Shown here: in pieces, positions 1 to 11,645 of the stretch | How the letters are laid out: every line of letters begins with the position of its first letter | How positions within the stretch are numbered: position 1 is the first letter of the stretch | Assembly (NCBI GenBank): GCA_963169105.1 | Contig: OY720643.1 | Location: forward strand, 79,715,696 to 79,779,695 | Reading direction: 5' to 3' | Source: Ceriagrion tenellum | Taxonomy: Eukaryota; Arthropoda; Insecta; Odonata; Coenagrionidae | DNA: 64,000 nt | The notes under the pieces: model-generated | What the model was told of the DNA's origin: nothing | What the model saw: only the letters and a program-made list of their open reading frames with translations | Database searches by the model: none | Translations under genes and position numbers: made by a program

Positions 1-967
1 GTGCGATTTCTGCATAACGCCTACATTAAAAGAGCAACCATTTTCAGAAAACTGCCAATTTTAGACAGTTGCTTAAAGAAATTAAATGTAATGGATGATT
101 TTATAATTGCAATCGGCCACATTGCAATTCCAGCCTTATTAAAATTTTCACAATTTACATTAATTTTCACATGATCCCATACAGTCATTTTTATGGAGAA
201 TACCCAGTCGGAACAACTAGAGATGAATTCTTTGTATAAATTAATTAAATTGGTTTACATCCCAATTTGACACCGTATTGTTTTACTATATACATTATGA
301 ACTTCAATCTCTCCATGCTTGGCAAATTCGATGACAGTTAACAGAAAAACAGTAATTGCAAGCCATCGAGAGATTTTTCTAAGATTAAATAATTCAGCTT
401 TCCATCTGTTTAGAAGTACGATGACCATTGCGCACAATCTGAAATGAATTTAAAAATGATGTGCGAATTGGTAGATCTCAACAGCTCAAGTTTAGTAAAA
501 TCATTACAGGATGTTTCCAAAGGGAAGCTAGGAGTTCCCCCGGTTTTCAAGGGATTTGCGATGGGTGACCACACGGTTACACAACACCCTCTCTCTCTCA
601 TTCCACACCCGAACCTCAAAACACAAAACCTCATGCTCCCCGCAACCCTCTCTCTTTCTGTGGCCCGACTCCGTGGAGAACCCCCGGACCCTCATTCGCT
701 ACTGCCCCTGCCCCTGCCTTCGGGGCCCAACCGGTTCACACAACCTTCTGGCCCTTTGAGGAGCAAAAGTGGTACAGCCCACCCACATTTTTACTTCTCA
801 TACTCTTTTCCCCGTGTCATTTCGGCTCTCCCTGCAGGATTCCTCTTCCCTTTCCCTGTGAGGCCCTACAACCTTGACGGCTCTTATTCGTAAACTTTAA
901 TTCCGCACCCCGCAAGTGAGCTCAGGACAACGTCATTTCTAGGTAATACGCTGATACTATCGGTGAT
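1..967. other. No gene seen; pyrimidine-rich island at about 575-900
   Basis: AT-rich sequence gives way near 575 to a C/T-rich stretch with CTCTCTCT runs and many CCC triplets up to about 900. Two overlapping plus-strand frames of 149 and 67 codons lie in it, rich in Pro, Ser and Leu, with no recognisable domain. I read them as a by-product of base composition. Nothing else is supported here. Confidence 0.5.
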
Positions 968-1412
968 TCGGTTGAAATTTAACCAAAAAATTAATAAAAT
1001 ACAAAGAAAAACAGAACGATTCGTTAAAAACTGCTACGAGCACACATAGTGTGTCACAAAATTTTTAGATGGATTAAGGTGGGAGCCCCTAGAGACTCGG
1101 AGGCCGCACGCTAGGCTGAGATTGCTTTATAAATTCAGAACTGGGGAGTTTCAGAGCGACACAGAGAAAGTTATCATGACACCTTACTACATTACTACGT
1201 CTGATAAAAGCGATAAAATATGAGAGATACACTTCCGTACAGATAGGTACAAAAACTCGTTCTTTCCGCGCACAATAAGCGACCACAATAAAAACTGAGC
1301 TCCACTAAATACACTCCCATAATACACGTCACCATTTCACCTCCCAAAACCTTACATATTTACACGGCTGGTGACCTAACACAAACTGCCTCTGCGGGTA
1401 GTATGTAGATGT
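968..1412 (+). mobile_element. CR1/L2-type non-LTR retrotransposon 3' tail (copy 1), decayed
   Basis: The plus strand encodes, with stops and frameshifts, the extreme C-terminus of a reverse-transcriptase ORF: NLTKKLIKYKEKQ near 974, then KFRTGEFQSDTEKVIMTPYY, then RTDRYKNSFFPRTISDHN around 1235-1285. A closing (D)RYKNSFFPRTI(R/S)DWN-like motif is characteristic of CR1/L2-clade elements. The 3' UTR (ACACTCCCATAATACACGTC onward) ends at about 1412 in a short GTAGAT repeat, in keeping with the microsatellite-like 3' ends of this group. The same segment occurs on the minus strand at 51165-51790, 60711-61395 and, more diverged, 62745-63330. The copy is 5'-truncated and non-functional. Confidence 0.75.
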
Positions 1413-2798
1413 AGATGCTCAATATGCGTTCCTCAAAAAATGTATAGGAATGGAAGAAGGTTGGTGATTCGAAAGAGTCAGTTAGTCTGCAAGAAACACC
1501 TGTGTTTGAAGTCATAGTTAGTAACGTTTGGCGCACAAACCATGCGTACCTTTCGGCATATGCTCGCTCGTGTGAGGACAGCCTGTGCTCTAAAGCCTCC
1601 ATGAGATTCACGATTGCAGAATACGCGATTTAAATGGGTAATTCCACCAAAAGCGATAACGAGGGAGTCTGCGTGCGAGTCCCAGTCCATGCAAACGAAC
1701 TGTTCTACACGATTTGCACAAAACTGACGAAAATGATTTCTACTACCTGTGATGATTCTAAATATGGATGAACCGTGATTTTATTCCAATATAAATTCTA
1801 GTTGATAACATCGACGTAACGGTATTGGAGCAGCAGAATATCACATCTAAAGTCCAGAAAAATATCCGTAATTTTAAAAGAAAAGTTGCCTAAGAAGCCC
1901 CAAAAATATTCCCCGTATTTTCCTTAGTGTGTAGCACTTTCGTGTTGTAAAGCATGTCAGGTCATACGGAAGGGAGCCATCAATCAATAGATCTCCAGTA
2001 TTTTCATTCATATTATCTGATCTGACATCATTATAGATACTACAGGAGATAAAATTGATACGATATGCTCTTTTTTGAGACTTATATTAATGGTCTTTCT
2101 CTGAATCTGATCATCCCATATAAATAAGCTGTTTTTATTAATTGATTGAATGATTCCTCGATCCAGATGCAAGTAAGAAAAAATTAAATGAAAAAACGTA
2201 CCGTTCAAGCAGTCTAAAAATCTACATGAGGAGGTTATAAGTGGCAAATTTAAAGGAAACAAATAATATTACCTCTGACTATGGCGAAGATTTACCCCAG
2301 GATAAACTCTGTAGCTACCATCATGTCAATGAGGCAAGTTTACTTCACTGAACAGCCGATGAGATATACTTAGGTTATAATACCTGAGATATTTAGTCGT
2401 AGGAAGAATTATAACTAGCCTATAGGTTGATTTAATGCAATTCGTTAAAAAACTGTAAATTTCATTACTGTACCGCAACAAATAATCTGAAAAAATTAAA
2501 TTGCTGATAACGTAATTTTTAAAATATTGATTTTGGCCTCGGGACGATCTCTACATCAAATACTCTGTGGTAATTAGACTACATAACTGTTCCTAAAGCC
2601 TCCATGAGTTACAAAGTAGAAAAATAATTTCAAGCTTGTCTATCTGTTTAGAGTTCATGGAACAATATGAAAGGATCTGGGATAGAATACCAGGTGAATG
2701 ATTCTTTCAGGGAATTTTGTGAATTCTACAATAGTCTCGTGTGATTTATTGAAAGTGACGAATGTAAGCACGTACTACAAAACTATCAGGTGATTTGA
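1413..2798. other. No feature seen
   Basis: AT-rich sequence with short accidental open frames only. A 20-base motif at 2535-2554 recurs with one mismatch at 3449-3468; nothing else stands out. Confidence 0.5.
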
Positions 2799-2862
2799 TC
2801 TAATCCTTGTCATCTCCTGATGACGACTGTCGAAACCTAGACCGCAGGTGATAACATTTTTC
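2799..2862 (+). other. Degenerate hammerhead-ribozyme-like motif
   Basis: CTGATGA (2817-2823) is followed by an 8-nt spacer, then GAAAC (2832-2836) and CTAGACC. An outer stem pairs 2809-2818 with 2846-2855 at 8 of 10 positions, matching the enclosing stem I of a type I hammerhead. The stem II segment CGACTGTC would fold only with an impossibly small loop, and the expected UH before the cleavage point is changed (AGACC instead of AGGTC). The TCGAAACCTAG core is shared with the inverted-repeat element at 60461-60627. Probably a decayed relative of that motif, not an active ribozyme. Confidence 0.3.
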
Positions 2863-4435
2863 GAGGAATTGCAGCGGTTTTATGTAATTCTACTTCATCT
2901 ATTCTGGATAGCTAGTGAGTTTAATCGCGACTCATAAAAGCGATTCTCTGGAATAGTTCCCCTTGACGTATACAAAAAACTATTCACTCTTCCTCTTGAG
3001 TGGACTAAGAGGGAAAAAGGGAGTAGACAATGGAGAAGAGAGGGAAAATGGGTGTGGAACAGATACCAAAGGAATGAGGGCTATTCCGTTCTCCAAGTAC
3101 ACCGCTATGAAAGTGGGTCCAGGGGTTGTAGCAGTAGCCTCGGGTGCCGGCCATCAGTGTACTTTTACCCATTTCATTTCGTACCTCTCTCCCTTCTCTC
3201 CACATTCTATCCTTGATCTTTCTCTCAGATCCGCCGAAACTCGAAGGTGGGAGGAGGAAGAGGAGAACACAGGGTGAGAAAGAGACAAGAGTCCACCCTG
3301 TTGGAATCGTCCTCAAACTGCCCCTTTTCCCATGAATATTCCCTCCCTTTCCCAAAGGCAACGCAATGGAGGGCAACGCAGATTCAGGGGGTGGAAGAAG
3401 GAAAGTGGCGGTGAAGGGAGTTTTCGATGGGTCCGGTTTGCGTAGAGAGGCCTTGGGACGATCTCTACGGAAAAGACGATCTGGGCGTCGGCGTCTATGC
3501 GGAAAAGCGGACCCATGGGGTTTTGAATCTCATTGCTCGGGATGCGGCCTAAAATCCCGATGGAACTCTGCGAGGCGATATCCACCACCGCCTCTCGTCT
3601 TCCTCCACTTCTGCACTTCCTCGTCAAATCCATGCCAACGCAAAGGAATTCCCCCCCCCATTTGGAGGAACAACTGCTCCAACATTGCAGATGTTAGCCA
3701 AAGCTTCTTTAGCATCACCGCCCATAAGCGTTGATTATTCGCTCTGCTTCCAAACGTTTTTCGACGTGTGGGGTTTTGATATAATCTTTTCAAGTTAGTA
3801 TGGGCGTCGGTGTTTTGTATATGTATATATATGCTTCTTTTTAAAAATGCTGATTCTAGGAGTACAATGACCATGTCTACGGCCTCCTCGTGGTAATTAA
3901 CCAATGAAGCAGGAAACTCGGGTGTCTCATTACTGTTATATTTCGCAGCTCGAACTATCTCAAATTGTTTTGATGCAATTTAAAATATTTTCTACAATTT
4001 TTACATACTAATCAGCGTAATGTACCTTTCACTGAATGAACAGTTAATGCAAATGGAATCCAACAGCTCTTTTTTGGGTGAAACTGTCTCTCATTTCGTA
4101 TAAACACATATAAAATGAAGTAAATGTCATTTATCCATCTATTTTTCCCGCAAAGGATCCCCCGAAGGAGTGAAATTTGGTTATATATCCATTATATCAC
4201 AGTGGAAAGAGTAAACTCTAATAATTTAAAGATATTTCCCAAAGCACAATCAGCAACACAACCCATAAGCATGGACAATTCGCTTTTTCTCGAAAGGCAC
4301 CCCATTTCCTCCAATTGAAAACGGATTCTACCACGATTAACAATCCACGCAGCAAGTAAGAGCGTTCCGGACTAGCCCAAGTCCTGGATATTGCGTGCAA
4401 AGAGTGCTACATATAGAGGTTGAAAAAAATTGAAA
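2863..4435. other. No gene seen; GC-richer purine/pyrimidine island at about 2990-3700
   Basis: From about 2990 to 3700 the sequence is GC-rich with alternating purine-rich and pyrimidine-rich blocks. Frames of 104 to 124 codons overlap on both strands but have low-complexity composition and no known motif. The flanks, including 3740-4435, are AT-rich with no signal. Confidence 0.45.
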
Positions 4436-5290
4436 ATGTACTTCGAGTCTGAAGATGTTTACGATGCGTAATGGAGCAAGTTCTCCCAAAATACAACATG
4501 AATAAGAAAGACGAAGACTAAAATCCTAGTATGCGGCATAGAATCTCTAATTGCGGAAGTAACACTGAGAGGAGAGAAACTTGAGCAAATAGATTTCTTC
4601 ACATATCTGTGAAGCACCATCACGTAGGACGGATGAAGAATAACAGACGTCGAGCGGGAAATAGCCTAATTAAAGAAAGAGTTGATGGTAAAGAGACAAC
4701 TGCCGTGAGTCATCAAAAAATACAGAACTACAAACTAAGGGAAAGTATGTCAAAAAACTCGTGAGGAACGTAGCAAAAACACAACTGCTCGAAGTATATA
4801 TGACTACAAAGAAGAAAACAATGTTTAAACACTCATTTTTGTGGAGCATGACACTCTATGGAACGGAAGTATCGACCATTGGAAAAGCTGACAAGAGCAG
4901 ACTAAGAGCCTTCAAAACCTGCTGCTAGAGAAGAATACTGAAGATAAAATGGACGGACAACATAAGAAATGACGAAATTTACCGGAGAGAAAAGGACCAT
5001 TTGGAATAATATACACAAAAGAAGAACCATATGGATTGGACATACCGTGAGGCACAATGAGTTTCTGATGAATAACATTGAAGGTAAAATAGACGGAAAA
5101 ATCCCCAGAGGAAGACACAGGAATATGTTCATGGGTGAAATAAAGAGCTTCCAGGTAGTAAGGGACGATTTGATAGAGTGAAGGGCAGCAGTCAACCAAT
5201 CTTAGGATTGAACGACTGAGAGATACTGACTGGAATGCCAGTGAAACTGTTGTTCTCAAGGATGAACAAATGTGGGAAGACCCTAAAAAC
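4436..5290 (+). mobile_element. Non-LTR retrotransposon, C-terminal reverse-transcriptase region, decayed (family A, copy 1)
   Basis: Read with frameshifts, the plus strand gives the region after the RT catalytic core: NMNKK-KTKILVCG near 4500, GEKLEQIDFFTYL at about 4578-4610 followed by a stop where a Gly is usual, DVEREIA, then MTLYGTEVSTIGKADKSRLR near 4850-4905, RRILKIKWTDNIRNDEIYRR, and finally a 70-codon open frame (4969-5181) with KRRTIWIGHTVRHNEF and GKIDGKIPRGRHRNMF. The FTYLGS, LYG-E-WT, KI-WTD-NE and WIGH-R-GRPR landmarks are typical of many animal non-LTR ORF2 tails. Same-family copies lie at 43540-43990 (+) and 19070-19393 (-). The 5' portion with endonuclease and catalytic YADD motif is absent. 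Confidence 0.8.
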
Positions 5291-5534
5291 ACACAAATAA
5301 ATCTTACGATTGATAACTACCGATTGTGACTACTCCTATGACGCATTTAAATTTGTTTTTTTAGGCATTTTATTCAAAATACCACCGCTATGAAAGTCAA
5401 AACTCATACCAATTAGCAAGTCTGTAAACTTTACACCTTCAGGCGTCACTTTATGGAAGTATTTCATATTCAAATCAATATTGAAAGTAAGCCTTGTACT
5501 TTTCCACTGTTATTGCTGTGTGATAAATAAGCAT
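5291..5534. other. No feature seen
   Basis: Short AT-rich gap between the retrotransposon remnant and the inverted-repeat element. Confidence 0.5.
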
Positions 5535-6063
5535 TTGAAATCCTAGATGATTAGTTTACATGTAGAGAGAAAGAGAAATGTAAACAGTTGCATTTTTGAA
5601 ATTATCTGGGAATGTAGCTATGATAAATCAGTATGTCCTCCCCATGAAAGAAACGAGGTTAAATCAATTTGAAAAATTAAAGCTGGATGATCAATTTTTC
5701 AGATTGATTACATTAACATTCAACCATACAAGACATTTTTCGGAAATAACTGAGGAAAAGTAAAAGGCTTCATTTCAATATAGACTCAAATAAGTCTGTT
5801 GACACAAAGCTTTTAACAACTACATTTAAACGCAAAATGATGAATCCTAGAAAAATGAAAAATTGCTTCATGTCATGACTTGCATGGTTGAATGTTAAAT
5901 GATTCTGGAAAATTGATCATCCAGCTTTAATTGTTCAAATTGAATTAATCTTGTTTTTTGATGGGTAAGGCATACTAATTGGTCATAGCTACAATCCCAA
6001 ATCATTAAAAAATGCAACTATTTACCATTATCTATAATGTAAACTAATCACCTAGGATTACAA
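5535..6063. mobile_element. Large imperfect inverted-repeat element
   Basis: Arms of about 207 bp (5535-5741 and 5857-6063) are inverted copies of one another around a centre of about 115 bp. Matching blocks include ATTAAAGCTGGATGATCAAT on the plus strand near 5677 against its complement near 5932, AACATTCAACCAT near 5716 against ATGGTTGAATGTT near 5884, and TCCTAG-TGATTAGTTTACAT at the outer ends. There are scattered mismatches and small indels. No transposase fragment is visible. It could be a non-autonomous DNA transposon with long terminal inverted repeats, a foldback element, or two inverted copies of one repeat. No clear target-site duplication could be fixed. Confidence 0.65.
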
Positions 6064-7389
6064 ACTTTCAGCTTTCACTGCTGAATGTATTTGCCATTAA
6101 TTTCTCAGAGAGGATTAATAATATCGATGTCCATCACTTTCTGAAAGTAGAAAGCAAGTCTTTCTGTTCATTATATGGATTATGCCAGCCTATTCGGTCA
6201 CTAATTCCAATTAGCTTATTGATGAATTCTCGGCATGCTCATTACTTTCACTTCATCCTGAGCGGAAAATGTAACTTTCAATGGGAATTTCTAATAGTAA
6301 AAATATGTGATTAACACATATCGTAATTAACGGATGATAACTGCAAAAAAATTCAGATTTATCTTAATTAACAATTCTAAAAAGAAACACATGAGCAATA
6401 TACTGCCAATCATGAAAGAGGTGCATATCAACATTTCCTTCCGACTTATTGCCTACATTTTAATTGGTGTTCATAAAATTTTCCAAGTCTTTGAATGGTG
6501 TAAAATTTGGATCCAGTTAAAATAATGACAAAAAGTTATAAAATAGAGTGACAAATATTTTTCATGCTATTCACCATTCATCTCAATAGATGCAGGTCGA
6601 GAGATTGCAAGCTTACCACAGAGACCTATTTAATATCGCAAAAAAGGGAAATATTCCTAGAATACTATAAAAAAAGAAAAAAAAAGCCATTTAGAAAAAC
6701 TAAACAATTATCCGTCCTTTCGGGGATCTATTCTCCTGGGGAGGTGATTTTTTTATCATGTCATCCATTATCACCCGAAAAATATGCGAATTAGATTTAG
6801 TTGTCATACACACGTAGAAATAATGCTATAGTCTTCTACCCAGATATGCAAGTATTCGTTAAAAATTTTCTTTTTCAATTTTATACCTCTAATTAATTGA
6901 AAGCCAACACCTTACAGCTCTTCCATCTTCCGGGACACGCCATAAATAGATCATATTTTCATTAGCAAAGAAGAAGGAGTACTGAGGAACCGAAAGTTTC
7001 CATAGTATCACGTAGGAAGGCTGATGAGCATTCCGACTATCATGTCATACGGAGAGTATAAAAACAGAAATGTTTGCTTACAACTTCTTAATTTAAAATT
7101 CAGATGACCTCACACTGTCATCGGATGATTTACTCTTCCTGAGTTATAGCCTTTTCCTCACGACTATCAACCTTATTATCATCTCGTCAGCCACTGGGCA
7201 AATTCTTACGGAGAATTTTTAATGATGATACGAATTTTCCATTCCGCGTATTCAGCGAACTAAAATTGTGCAACTCATTTGTGACTCATATGCAGAAACC
7301 AAAATAAAAAAATATTAAACAATTTTTAAAGAACCAATTTTTTTAGTTCGTTTTTCGGGGAAAAAGTGTCAACTATTCACCACCGGATG
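6064..7389. other. No feature seen
   Basis: AT-rich sequence. Two short plus-strand frames (6334-6525 and 6564-6794) are Lys/Ile/Asn-rich with no motif and are probably chance. Confidence 0.5.
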
Positions 7390-8000
7390 CCGAGTTTCGT
7401 TTGTTTATTCGCTCAAGTGCGACGAGACCATGGGTCATGCGCGTAAATTCCACCGTCCCAATGTTTACTGTGGCGAGGATGGGCCAGGACATTAGAGGGC
7501 CGAGCACATGTTATTTCAGAGATCAAGTTAGGGTGCAGGAAAGGGTGGTGGATGTATGAACTCTTGTTACCTCGCGCAAAGAGCCCAAATAAATTCATCC
7601 TCTCCCGTTCACTGACCCAAAATTTTTCAGGTGCCGGTCCGAAAAAAAATAAACGAATGAAAGAGGACAAAAGAGCGGAGCCAAACGAAAACAAAAACAG
7701 ACGAGAAGAGAGAGGATCTAATTCGCATTTCCAAAACGGTGTGAGCTGTGGTTGCAGCGAGTGCAGAGACGGCGAAGCATCCCTAAAGAGGAGCCCCGAA
7801 TCCCGGATCCATACGAATTGACACGTTTTCGACGGGTTAAAGATTAGCGGCGCCGCTTCTCGTCCCGAATTCTCACCCCCAGGAAGTGAGTCCAATGCTT
7901 CCAAGGGTTCCATTAGCGGAACTAATGGAGTTCAAACTCCTCGCCTCAAAATCCGAGTAGTAGCCATTCTTCCTCCACCGTCGACATTAAATAGTCGCGT
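7390..8000. other. GC-richer island; unsupported 166-codon open frame on minus strand
   Basis: A GC-richer segment in AT-rich surroundings. The longest open frame is 7413-7913 on the minus strand, overlapped by an 89-codon plus-strand frame (7552-7821). The minus product has a Phe/Leu/Ser-rich middle near residues 70-95 that could pass for a membrane segment, but I recognise no family and see no splice or promoter signal that decides the strand. It may be regulatory sequence, a transcript start region or chance. Confidence 0.25.
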
Positions 8001-8743
8001 CATAACGGAGCAAGTGAGGTCATTTTGCGCTCAAATTTAAGGATCTGCTTCAGTGTTTCCATCCATTTGATTACCTACATGGGAAAAGAATTTTCACGAA
8101 AAAATTTACATGATTAATATAGTGAAATTAATACTTTTAGCTCAAAAGTTATGCATTTTTACGAAACAAGGCATGATAGATTTTTAGCTAATTGATACTT
8201 CAGTGGAAATATATGCATACTTTCACTGTCAATGTTACCATTAGGTGTATCTAACGTTTAATTCAGGTATAAACGGAAAACAAAACTCCATTGGATTTTT
8301 ACAGATACCTCACCTTATATCTTAACATTATTTCTTATTTCACCAGCAATATATGTCAAATTATCCAATTACCTATCCATTATCCAATTAGCTAACAGCA
8401 TTCATTCTATCACAATCTGTTAGTACTCTTTGAGCAAATCATCCTTTTACATACTTTGTCTTTTCTCATTATCCTCAAGAATTTTCTTCTACTCATCCAC
8501 CATACTCAGTAATTGTCTCGTTTTTCACCAAATACATTCAACGGACTATCATAGCCCTTCTCAATACCCGCCTTTTAAGTACCGTTAACTTATTTTTTTC
8601 CCATTTTCCATTTCTATGTCCAGTATTTTTGCATTATACAACGATACACTCGAATGATAACTAACTCTTCCACAGCCATTTACTACATCTTGTTTACTGA
8701 AAATTAGTTCTTTGTACAAGATTTCAGGTTTTCCCTGCAAATG
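8001..8743. other. No feature seen
   Basis: AT-rich, pyrimidine-leaning sequence with no recognisable element. Confidence 0.5.
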
Positions 8744-9246
8744 CTTAGAATGTAAAGCTCTCGGGTTTCCAACTGGGTGATGGTAGTTTGTGGTACCGAA
8801 GTTTCGATGGTCTAGTCTGCCATCGACCTCAGGGTGAATGTTTCGGTCAGGAGGGTGTCACTTATTATATACTCAGTGGATGGGCTCAACTTCCTTCAGA
8901 TTGGCCCTCATTTCCCACTCTTTTTTTGTGAGCCTCATGATTGGTTTCCACGCATCGGTTCCAACAGAGAAAGAATTTCAGGTAAGCAATGCGTGGAAAC
9001 CAATCATAAGACTCACAAGAAAAAGAGTGGGAAATGAGGGCCAATCTGAAGGAAGTTGAGCCCATATACAGCACATTATATTTATTATTACACTATAATG
9101 AACATTGTACGAAGGGTATATATTGAGTGACAACTCTGCTGGCCAAAACATTCACCCGAGGGACGATGGCAGACTACGCCATCAAAACGTTGGCACCAAA
9201 AACTACTATCACCTGGTTGGAAACCCGAGAGCTTTGTATTCTAAAC
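8744..9246. mobile_element. Long inverted-repeat element with hammerhead-like hairpins in both arms
   Basis: Left arm 8744-8955 and right arm 8989-9246 are inverted copies around a 33-bp centre; the right arm has about 45 extra bases near 9065-9115. The inner 75 bp of each arm are nearly identical (for example CTTCAGATTGGCCCTCATTT in the left arm). On the minus strand the left arm reads CTGAGGT (8832-8826), hairpin GATGG...CCATC (8824-8806), then GAAAC (8805-8801). On the plus strand the right arm reads hairpin GATGGC...GCCATC (9165-9183), then AAAACGTTGG. This order resembles hammerhead motifs of Penelope-like terminal repeats, with core bases changed in both arms. No coding sequence is inside. 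Confidence 0.7.
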
Positions 9247-9987
9247 TTTTTGCGTTTACTCACATCTTTGAGAAAATTTCAAAAGTTTAGATAAAATAAT
9301 GATTTGAGTTAATAAAAGGAAACTCAACTTCAGTAGGAATAATAGGCGCATTATTTCATTTTAACTAATTTTGACAGCTGTCGTTTTGCATTCTCCGCCA
9401 GAAAATAGAATTCAAAGATAAAACAGTCGCCCACCGCAAATTGAAGGGAGTCTCATAACAATCATCGACCATACGACCATCATTAAGCAAACAATAAAAA
9501 AAAAACAAAAAAAAGCAGCTGCAAGAACAAAAAAGTTAAGTGGTGTTGTCAGGTATAATACGAAGAAAGGGTGGTATACAAATTTGCAAAACGATACAAT
9601 ACTGTAGTGTGTATTCAAAAGTGTAACAAAGCTTCGAATACTTAAAGGGAAATGAAATAGAAATATTGTCAACCATTAGTATTTTCCTGGTAACCACGCT
9701 TTGAAATCTGAAGCAGCTCCATTTCCTCCGTTTTCCCTTTTAAAATAATGCACAGGAAATTGTATGAGATAATCAGACGTCTAAATTCGAACCAATTCAA
9801 AATCAATTAAGTGCCATGAAATAATAATTTTTCCTCTCTGGTGGCGCAGGACGAAAGGTAAACATATTAACATTGTTTTCTCGTTTCTTCTATATAATGC
9901 AAATTTCTCATTTTTCATAATGCAACAGTAACATTGCTTAACCTAAGAGAAAACAAACGCAAAAAATGTCTTGATCTTTGATTCACG
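9247..9987. other. No feature seen
   Basis: AT-rich. An A-run-rich stretch around 9495-9530 sits under an 86-codon minus-strand frame that is very Phe/Val/Leu-rich and has no motif. Confidence 0.5.
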
Positions 9988-10051
9988 TGAGAAAAGTATT
10001 AAGAAGTTCATGAATCGACTGTACCAACTGCTTCACTTAAATAAAGTCCGA
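9988..10051 (+). repeat. 64-bp direct repeat, copy 1
   Basis: Matches 10870-10934 with about eight differences across 64 positions; shared blocks include GAAGTTCATGAAT and CAACTGCTTCACTTA. The pair is in direct orientation about 880 bp apart. No primer-binding site, polypurine tract or gag/pol sequence lies between, so a solo LTR pair is not supported. Confidence 0.7.
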
Positions 10052-10869
10052 TATTCTTATATTACATACCTGTCTTTCTTGATTCGTTCCTGCTCATCAA
10101 ATCACCGTCCTCATTTAATTGTACGAAATCTTACATTTTAGGCAGCGCCACAGCAACTCACCTGTAGGAAAAATAAATTTTAATGTTAAAATAATATAAT
10201 GGTTTCGAGATGATGCACGTCATAAAAACGCACCATTATCAAAACAACTAAATTACATAAGTCAATTATTATAATTTTTTAAATACCCGATAACAAAAAT
10301 GACTTAATATTTTAGGATTCTAATTTTTATAGTCTTATTTAAAAATCTGGTTTTACTTTTACGCTGTTTATATAATAACGCACTTCGACATGTGTAGGAA
10401 TGTAAGCGAGCGTATACCGTGCGTGAGTTATGAAATATCCCTTAAGACTCAGGATGAAATATTTTTAAATTATACCTCTGGTTTGGAATACATTAAATAA
10501 GTCGGATTAAAACAATGTTAAAATTGACTCCATTATATCTTTCTTCGAAGTAAAACGCCGCTTTATGTCTTTTGAGCGTAAACTACTCTCACTGATAGCT
10601 TTTTATGTTCTTACAACAAGATAGAAATACTAAACAAGTTGCGAAATAAGTGGATTGCTCATTTATCTCTGGAGTTTCTTAGATTCTTCCTTCGTACGTT
10701 AACTTGATTATGCTATTATTACAGCCATTTTTGCATTTCTGGACCCATCGTAGGAAATTATTAAAAAAACATCGTAGGCTATGTGGCAGTCGGAGTAAGC
10801 AATTTTTGTCTTTTAAAGAAGCCTGCGCCATTGGCGCTACGGCAGGGAGTTGCTCAAATACTGATTGAA
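10052..10869. other. Sequence between direct repeats; no gene seen
   Basis: AT-rich with no recognised domain. A 71-codon minus-strand frame at 10679-10894 overlaps the second repeat copy and has no known motif. Confidence 0.45.
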
Positions 10870-10934
10870 GTGAGGAAAGTATTACGAAGTTCATGAATTG
10901 ACTGTATCAACTGCTTCACTTAGGTAAAGCCCGA
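10870..10934 (+). repeat. 64-bp direct repeat, copy 2
   Basis: Direct-orientation partner of 9988-10051. Confidence 0.7.
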
Positions 10935-11645
10935 GGTCCATAGGACGTGCTGGCCATCTTTACACCGCTGACATCAGTTTAAGTCAGGCAGTACAACCCA
11001 TCGCCCACACTACTTGTCAACATAAATGTTTAGGTTTTATCTCCACTTAGAACAGAGGTACTTGGGAAGACTGAAAGTGCAGTCGTTTTTCATCGACATC
11101 TACTTTCATTCAAATCCTGCTGCTGCTATGAAAACGAGGTATTTTTGAAAAGAAAATCAGCGGAAAAAATCACAAAATGGCTGTAGTTTACGTAGCTTTA
11201 TACCTCATCAATCCGATCAATAAGTGATTACAATTTAAAAATATTTTTGCCAAGATAAAACTAACCCTTTGGAATAAATTTAAAATTAATTATCTAACAT
11301 TAATATTATCAATGTAAAAATAATGCATCACTTTCAAAGGCTAACATAGTATCGTTTACGTAAAACTTTGGGGTTACTCGAAAAATGGAAAAGCAAGGTT
11401 TCTCTTCATAAATGATTTAGATATTTATAACTCATTTTTCAAAAACCCTTTTTTGGTAACATAAAAAAGCAGGAAAAAAACGAATAGCAAAGAACGAGAC
11501 AACTGACAAAGACAGATGGCACGGTTAAAAGTTGATGCTGTAGTCTTTACACTACATCCACTTAGCAAATACACTAAAATACTCTAAGAGGGAAGACGGC
11601 AGTCCATCAGGAAGATCATTATCAACTAGTTCACATCTATATACC
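10935..11645. other. No feature seen
   Basis: AT-rich sequence without recognisable structure. Confidence 0.5.

Noticed and set aside
1591..2608. TAAAGCCTCCATGAG shared at about 1593 and 2594
   Set aside because: Only about 15 bases with no extension on either side; treated as chance or too short to interpret.
4969..5181. 70-codon plus-strand frame as a small host gene
   Set aside because: WIGH and GKIPRG-R blocks and the upstream decayed coding show it is the tail of a non-LTR retrotransposon.
7413..7913. 166-codon minus-strand open frame
   Set aside because: No recognisable domain; an overlapping frame is open on the other strand; sits in a GC-richer island where stop codons are rare.
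9988..10934. LTR retrotransposon with short LTRs
   Set aside because: No primer-binding site, polypurine tract, TG...CA ends or gag/pol coding between the repeats.
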